Shown: one piece after another, positions 58,657 through 64,000 of the stretch
Layout: every line of letters begins with the position of its first letter
Position numbering within the stretch: position 1 is the stretch's first letter
Source: Branchiostoma floridae
Lineage: Eukaryota > Chordata > Leptocardii > Amphioxiformes > Branchiostomatidae
Assembly: GCF_000003815.2 (NCBI RefSeq)
Contig: NC_049982.1
Coordinates: 14,485,931-14,549,930, forward strand
Direction of reading: 5' to 3'
DNA length: 64,000 nucleotides
Notes under the pieces: generated by a model
Told to the model about the DNA's origin: nothing
Database searches by the model: none
Seen by the model: the letters and a program-made list of their open reading frames with translations, nothing else
Position numbers and translations under genes: made by a program

Positions 58657-58952
58657 TCACGATACTGTCAATTCCTGCAGCTGGATTTTGAGCTGCTGTC
58701 TTTTGCTGCTTCCCTGTGATGAATAGTTTGAATGTACCCGTCGGCATGAGGAGCGGCTGGAGAGGGTGTAGTCCTCGGAGCGCATGGTGGGGAACCGGCT
58801 CTGCCTCTTCCCACAGAGCAGGACGCGGCGGAAGGCTCGCCGGAAGTGACCGTTGGAGCATGCGTAAATGATGGGGTTGAGGAAACTGTTGCAGTAGCCG
58901 AGCCAGAAGGCCATAGTGATGAGGAGCTCTGGGACCTTCACAATCATTGAGT
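58657..58952 (-). CDS. alpha-1-adrenergic/octopamine-like receptor, terminal exon (partial gene)
   Basis: Last coding exon of a class A aminergic receptor. Read on the minus strand it starts after acceptor TTTGTTTATACAG (58953-58965), opens with two bases of a split codon (intron phase 1) and runs about 97 residues to a stop at 58657. It contains TM7 with FWLGYCNSFLNPIIYA (NPIIY motif), helix 8 (FRRAFRRVLLC, with a likely palmitoylated Cys) and a Ser/Arg-rich tail. TM7 resembles alpha-1 adrenergic and alpha-like octopamine receptors (FWLGY-NS--NP-IY). Vertebrate alpha-1 genes also have a phase 1 intron between TM6 and TM7. The exon(s) for TM1-TM6 are not visible up to 64000 and may lie beyond the window or in the gap at 60877-61070. 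Candidate polyadenylation signals on the minus strand are at 57801-57806 and 57232-57237. Confidence 0.82.
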
Positions 58953-59176
58953 CTGTATAAACAAAAGGATGGAGAAGAGATATATTGAGTGCAATGTGAT
59001 TTTACAGATGACATGGAATACTTAGTACCTGTACGCATGCCTAGTGTCCACCACGATCCTTTCTATATATTTTAATTGTTCTATTTACGAAATTTAAGTT
59101 GAAGAATTATCTCCACATTTTTGGAACTCGCCTAAACCTTTGCTTTGCGCCATGGCCTCCATGAAAAAAACGTTAA

Positions 59177-59423
59177 GGTGCACTCTCACCGCACTTGCGT
59201 CAAGCTTTCGTCACTGCGGGTTTCATTCACTGCGTCACTTTTGTTTTTTTTCTCCGATTTTTTTTTTATAATTTAGGTATTGTGTAATACGTAAAAGTAT
59301 GACTTAGAAGACAACAAAATACACAAAAAGTAAGAAACTTCGTTCTTTATATCTGAAATTCGTTGAGTATCTTTCGAACCCCGCAGTGACGCAAGCGCGA
59401 CACAAGTGAAGTGAGAGTGCACC
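59177..59423. mobile_element. family A MITE in the receptor intron
   Basis: GGTGCACTCTCACCGCACTTG and CAAGTGAAGTGAGAGTGCACC are inverse ends. The left flank is TTAA and the right TTTA. The body shows ACACAAAA-GTAAGAA-TTCGTTCTTTAT as in the copy at 31380-31623. It lies 225 bp upstream of the terminal receptor exon. Confidence 0.75.
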
Positions 59424-60876
59424 TTTATTGAACGTTCCTTACATACATAAACGACACAGGAGACGTGAATTCGTGACAAATGGCTTTTTGCCGCGAGCAA
59501 CGTGCCGCAAAATGGTGATCATTACACTCAGTCGCATGGAACAGCCTGTTATGTTAATGGTTGGAAATGGGGAAATACCACCATTCACAAATAATTTTCT
59601 TCAAATACAATTGGATTTTAGCTGGCATCGTTCTGACAGTGATGAGATTTAAGTGTGACATTGTCACAAATTCGATTTCTATCCGACACACAATGACATA
59701 TTCATGAGATCATTTCCACAACGAACAATAATTCTCCAGCTAAGCATCCTGTGAAACACTTGTCAAAGCTAGTTTATCCGTCATTTTCAGGTCGATGCCG
59801 AATTTATCTATCATTTTGGTATCACAGCATCATTCTTCATCCTGGCACAAAGACCAAAGTCGCCAGTACTAGCGGTGTGTGAAATTGGCACCAAACTAAG
59901 TTAAGCAAGCCTTGAAATGTTGTTTCGAAATTGGCTTTTCTTCAAAACATCTAATATGACTTGATTGCTGCAATATAATATAACATCGAACTTTTCCATT
60001 TCGTGGTCCACAGATTAGTGTATGAGGTACTGGGGCGGTCGATCCATAAAGTGGTTAGGGTGTTTTACGAATAGTTAAGCGTCATTCTTTATTTTCAGGT
60101 CGACTATTTCTATTTGTGATCAAATGCTGCACGTTAACTGATCATCATGAGTGTAAGGCTGAGACTTAACACGATATAGCTGACGTTACAGACCCCGTCA
60201 GAGTACTTAAAAGTCGGGGTTCGGTGGAAATGTAGCTATTTTCCTGTTATGCAGTTTTGTATTTCTGTATAATTCTTTATACTGTAGGGTTTCTGTGTAA
60301 TTTTATTGCTTATTCCGTGGTTGTGTCAGTTCTCTGTCATACTTTTAAACACGTCCCCACTCTGTGATCCTTCCAGGTTTGTCAGTCTAACAAGCGAGCA
60401 TATCTCTGGTGACTTGTTACAGCGTGTATGACATTTTTTGGTACACTTAAATCAAACTAACATCGCATCAACGAGCAGTATATGACCCATGTAGATTGAA
60501 GAAGACACACGATCCAACCCTGTCTGTCAGCACAGTTGACTAAACCAGGCGCTGGTAGGGGACGTCACTAATGCGTCCCTGGCACACATGGGTTGTAATC
60601 TACAGCGAATTGTCCTAAAACATGCAAAATTACGACGGACGTCCTTAATCTGCAGCGAACATCGGTAAGAACACGAATCAGAACTCGTTTAGGACACAGT
60701 CGTCTTCTGGTATTACTGTCTTCAAGCTGTGTCAAAAATAGCTTTGCCTACTATTATATCATATGTGGTGCCGTTTTCATAAAAAAATGAAGATTATTCT
60801 ACAAATGGTTCTTTGTATGAACATATATGAGCTACAGAGCCTGCACATGTAGTAACTATACGTAAGTAGGATGCGC

Positions 60877-61070
60877 NNNNNNNNNNNNNNNNNNNNNNNN
60901 NNNNNNNNNNNNNNNNNNNNNNNNNNNNNNNNNNNNNNNNNNNNNNNNNNNNNNNNNNNNNNNNNNNNNNNNNNNNNNNNNNNNNNNNNNNNNNNNNNNN
61001 NNNNNNNNNNNNNNNNNNNNNNNNNNNNNNNNNNNNNNNNNNNNNNNNNNNNNNNNNNNNNNNNNNNNNN
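60877..61070. other. assembly gap (Ns)
   Basis: Run of 194 undetermined bases in the presumed intron or upstream region of the minus-strand receptor gene. It is too short to hide a full TM1-TM6 exon (about 900-1000 bp) but could hide a small one. Confidence 1.
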
Positions 61071-61189
61071 TTGCTTATTGACTATGCAAGGTCCTCATTT
61101 ACAAATGCAAATGCATTATATCAGTCTATGATCTTTGTCTACATAAATATTACAATTTGTCCTACTTATAAAAGTCTTACATAATCACG

Positions 61190-61480
61190 GATGTCTATTC
61201 TAGGATTCTCTCAGTTATGCAAATGTGGCCATGATTTGCATGATTTATGTTTAATGATGGTCACATTTGATTAACCTAGTTAGAATTAAATTAGTGTAAG
61301 TATTCAATGTGCTTCATTTACCCCTAATTGGCACTATGGTATTGTGGTATTTTCTCACAAAATAACCATTTGCATATACTTGCATGAATAGTATCTATAT
61401 ATCTATCTATCTTAACTTACGCTGGTTACAAGCCAAAAATCACGACGATCCGTTTTTTTCTTCTTCTCAAAATCAACGAT
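61190..61480 (-). repeat. diverged relative of the 246-bp satellite
   Basis: CAGTTATGCAAATGTGGCCATGATTTGCAT and AAAAATCACGACGATCCG (inverse of the CGGATCGTCATGATTTTT word) occur in reverse order, so this is an inverted, worn copy. Confidence 0.45.
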
Positions 61481-61532
61481 ACACTGCAGCTTCATCTATT
61501 GAGTGACGTAGATGCAAAGCCAGCACACACCG

Positions 61533-61547
61533 CCCCCCCCCCCCCCC
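61533..61547 (+). repeat. poly-C run
   Basis: Fifteen consecutive C residues. Confidence 0.9.
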
Positions 61548-62424
61548 AAACCCAATAGCCGGTGTCCCCGTATAAACATTACCCTTCCGACGAAGGTGAC
61601 TAAGTACAGTACAGCGGGTCTGAGTACAACATGCCGTGGGTGAACAACTCGTTTCCCACTACGTGTGTATGCTGGCTACCCCGTGCCAGGACGCGTATAT
61701 TTATTTTATGAACAGCGTTTACACTTTATTGTCATGGAAAAGCTTATGTGCTCAACATATGTCGGCTGCCTGACACACCGTCAACACAATCCGCCTGGTT
61801 GAAATTGAATAACACTAGCCGTGTGATATATGGCTATGTCTATGGCATTAAGAAAATGTTTCGATAGGTCAGTTATAAGATATTTATACGGCTGAATACA
61901 AACTTCCTTTTCGACAATTAATGTCAATTATCTATACTAATCGCAGAGCTGTAAGTTGAGGTGACAGATTGATTAAAACGGCAGATTTGGCCCGACGCGA
62001 CTGGCGGCACGGCAATATAGCAGTGCATTAACCCAGCCCCTGGGTCAATCCATTATAAGCACATAGGTCGCCTAAAGAGCAGCTGCGGTCCGTTTTGTAT
62101 TTACAGGTTGATCAATTCCTATTGCATGTTTATTATACCGCTCACTGGCGTGCGAGCTTCCATAGTCAGCGAAACCAATGTGAGACGACAGCAATCTGTC
62201 ACACACTTTACGGTATGCTATGTGACCTTTGCACATTTTCGGAGTTGTAAAAGTATGACCTTTGGGGAACAATAAACAACACAGTGCCCTATACAAGTCG
62301 AAGTGCGAACCAGTACCCCTCGATTGTAAGGCATTCAGAGTGATGCATAGTATTAAAAGCAGTCTCTTGCCTTTTAGCCGCTAACCAAAACAGGCACCGT
62401 ACGTGTCGTCTTATCATGAATGAT

Positions 62425-63660
62425 TATTTATCTGTATCTGTATATAGTATATAGCCGGTATAACCGCCCTTCGTCGTAACATACCAGCTTCGCAGGCACG
62501 CGGTGCGGCAGCAGATGTTTATATTACACTGAACGACTCGTCACACCTAACTTTTGCACATCTCTCTGCTATTGTTCATTAAAACTATCCGAACAAGACG
62601 CCCCTATTGTGCTTGGTGATAACATATTCCACTCTACGATAGTTCTGGGGAAATAGGAATTTTTGAACACATCAATCCTAGGTTGGTAACTCTGGTACTT
62701 GAAGGCATAATTGTTTCTAGTTCGTTTTTGAGCTGGTGTTAGATACTTATCAGTCGGTACGTCCACCATTTTATTAGTCATTTTGTACATCATGCAACGT
62801 CTGGACATTTTCTGTCTTCAAGTGACGTCCATTGCAGTTTTGCTTTCATTTTTGTAACACTAGCATCCCTGTTGTAGTTGTTGGTACAGAATCTGGCAGC
62901 TTGGTTCTGTATCCTTTCGAGCTTATCTTTGTCTTTCCTTGTATACGGATCCCATACTGTTGCAGCATATTCAAGGTTTGGTCTCACCAGTGACGTGTAT
63001 GCAAGTGATTTTACCCTGGCTGGGCATGCCCACAAGTTGCGTTTGATCACTCCCAATGTCTGTTTAGCCTTGGTTGTTATTTTGTTAACATGGACACCCC
63101 ACTTCAGCCCAGTTGTTAATGTAACACCCAGGTATGGGTGGGTTTTTGTGGTTGCTACAATGTCTGACCACAGAACGGGTAAGGGTATACATTTGGAGTT
63201 CTTTTGTTTGTTATGTGCATGATATAACATTTATCGGGATTGAACTCGGGATAAAAGTTCATCTGTGTTGGTAGAATACGCTATAGAAATTGCTAAACTT
63301 TCTTTCCAACACTGAAATTAATATAGGGACTTACCCTAAATTTTCGGTCAAACTCAGTCGACCTTGTTCACAGAATGACTTTCTCTATCTCCACCAGTGA
63401 CATCCCCACTTTACTTTACTTCTGATACTTATGACCCCTTCCTGCAAAAGTAGTGTGTTCCTGACGTCACTGCTGGAGATAGAGAGCGAGGGTCATTCTG
63501 TGAACAAGGTCGACGGATTTTGACCGAAAATTTAGGGTAAGTTCCTATATTAATTTAGCAATTTCTATAACGGGATTGAACTGCATAAGCCATTTCCTTT
63601 GTCACTCTTCCAGGATGTTCAGATCTTTCTGAAGTAGCATCGCCTCGCGTACTTAGCCCT
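62425..63660 (-). mobile_element. CR1/L2-type LINE, 5'-truncated, reverse-transcriptase C-terminal part
   Basis: Non-LTR retrotransposon remnant. The minus-strand frame 63230-62790 reads HPYLGVTLTTGLKWGVHVNK, then KAKQTLGVIKRNLWACP and LVRPNLEYAATVWDPYTRKD. This is the well-known region after the YxDD core of CR1/L2-like reverse transcriptases. A one-base shift near 62808 moves the remainder (CMMYKMTNKMVDVPTDKYLT, SYFPRTIVEWNML) into another frame ending at 62569. The 3' part ends in a TATACAGATACAG tail near 62425. Upstream, LLQKDLNILEE and QRKWLMQFNP (63580-63650) continue the protein beyond a 324-bp insertion. The copy is dead: shift, stop and insertion. Confidence 0.85.
63247..63570. mobile_element. 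insertion in the LINE with 12-bp target duplication
   Basis: CGGGATTGAACT occurs at 63235-63246 and 63571-63582, directly flanking 324 bp that interrupt the LINE frame between FNP and DKC. Most of the insert (63282-63569) is an inverted-repeat unit: TATAGAAATTGCTAAA outer ends, inner TTAATATAGG-ACTTACCCTA and CGACCTTGTTCACAGAATGAC. The extra 35 bp on the left (CGGGATAAAAGTTCATC...) are not mirrored. Confidence 0.8.
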
Positions 63661-63771
63661 GGTGATGAAGCAAGGTCGAGTCTTTTAAATTAAAGTCATT
63701 ATTTCACATCTGCGCCCAAACTTTACTATATTCTTCCGTTGCTTTGTCACACTGATGTTGATCCATTGGAA

Positions 63772-63804
63772 ACGTGCACGTGCATTGCATACGTGCACGT
63801 GCAT
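63772..63804. promoter_or_regulatory. duplicated E-box motif
   Basis: ACGTGCACGTGCAT occurs twice (63772-63785, 63791-63804). Each copy holds a CACGTG E-box (63777-63782, 63796-63801) preceded by a second ACGTG. Such sites bind bHLH factors; no nearby gene is known, so function is open. Confidence 0.3.
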
Positions 63805-64000
63805 GCGGTCCCAGGTTAGGGATCTCACTGAGTGAATAATATAGATTATCGTTGTCAGGAGATTTCAGTAGATTTGCCTTTCAGAAACCCATTACAGGAA
63901 GGTGAAATTCACAATTAACCTTTATGAAAAATTCTAATACCTACTGCTAACTTTAAATAAACTCAAAATATATCTGATATGTTTGCATTCAACACATAAT

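Larger units (their letters stand above)
59424..62424. other. presumed intron or upstream DNA of the minus-strand receptor
   Basis: No seven-helix coding sequence is visible on the minus strand. Contains an assembly gap and the inverted satellite copy. The upstream receptor exon must lie elsewhere. Confidence 0.45.

Noticed and set aside
60871-61131. Frame spanning the N gap at 60877-61070
   Set aside because: Almost all of it is undetermined sequence.
62878-63222. 114-codon plus-strand frame
   Set aside because: Antisense shadow of the LINE reverse-transcriptase frame.
1-64000. CRISPR array, operon, prophage or bacterial defence system
   Set aside because: The window is eukaryotic; tandem repeats here have no spacer structure and no associated genes.

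Overview
This is an intron-containing animal genome window with two assembly gaps (4635-4757 and 60877-61070). An invertebrate chordate, most likely amphioxus (Branchiostoma), fits best. The evidence is an intron-split receptor close to vertebrate 5-HT4, a terminal exon with the vertebrate alpha-1-adrenergic intron position, CR1/L2-type LINE remnants, a tRNA-derived SINE and many small inverted-repeat elements. The species is an inference; nothing in the window proves it.

Only two host genes are well supported. A complete three-exon aminergic receptor of the 5-HT4 type lies on the + strand (44219-46522; predicted 387 residues, seven helices, all class A signature motifs). The last coding exon of an alpha-1-adrenergic/octopamine-like receptor lies on the - strand (58657-58952); its upstream exon(s) are outside the window or in the gap. 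The two genes converge, about 12 kb apart. A weak third candidate is a 99-codon open frame on the - strand (56504-56803) with decayed relatives nearby.

The rest is mostly repeats and their wreckage. From left to right: a long inverted-repeat element (1533-2768); a mariner-like element with TA duplication (9068-9995); a 2.1-kb TTAA-flanked element carrying a LINE fragment and twin perfect palindromes (10347-12434); another LINE fragment (16230-16590); a foldback-type element with 21-bp subrepeats in both arms (23479-25143); a LINE tail split by an inverted-repeat element (25540-26672); a cluster of related elements with a local triplication (30460-32660); a complete SINE (35495-35767); a 246-bp satellite full of octamer motifs (50263-51080); more LINE tails (52460-52880); and a LINE reverse-transcriptase fragment interrupted by an insertion with a 12-bp target duplication (62425-63660).

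Long stretches between these show no recognisable gene, and most short open frames in them are chance or low-complexity. I found no bacterial-type operon, CRISPR array or clear new multi-gene system. The most unusual objects are the foldback element, the octamer-hairpin satellite, the twin palindromes and the four-cysteine third extracellular loop of the 5-HT4-like receptor.
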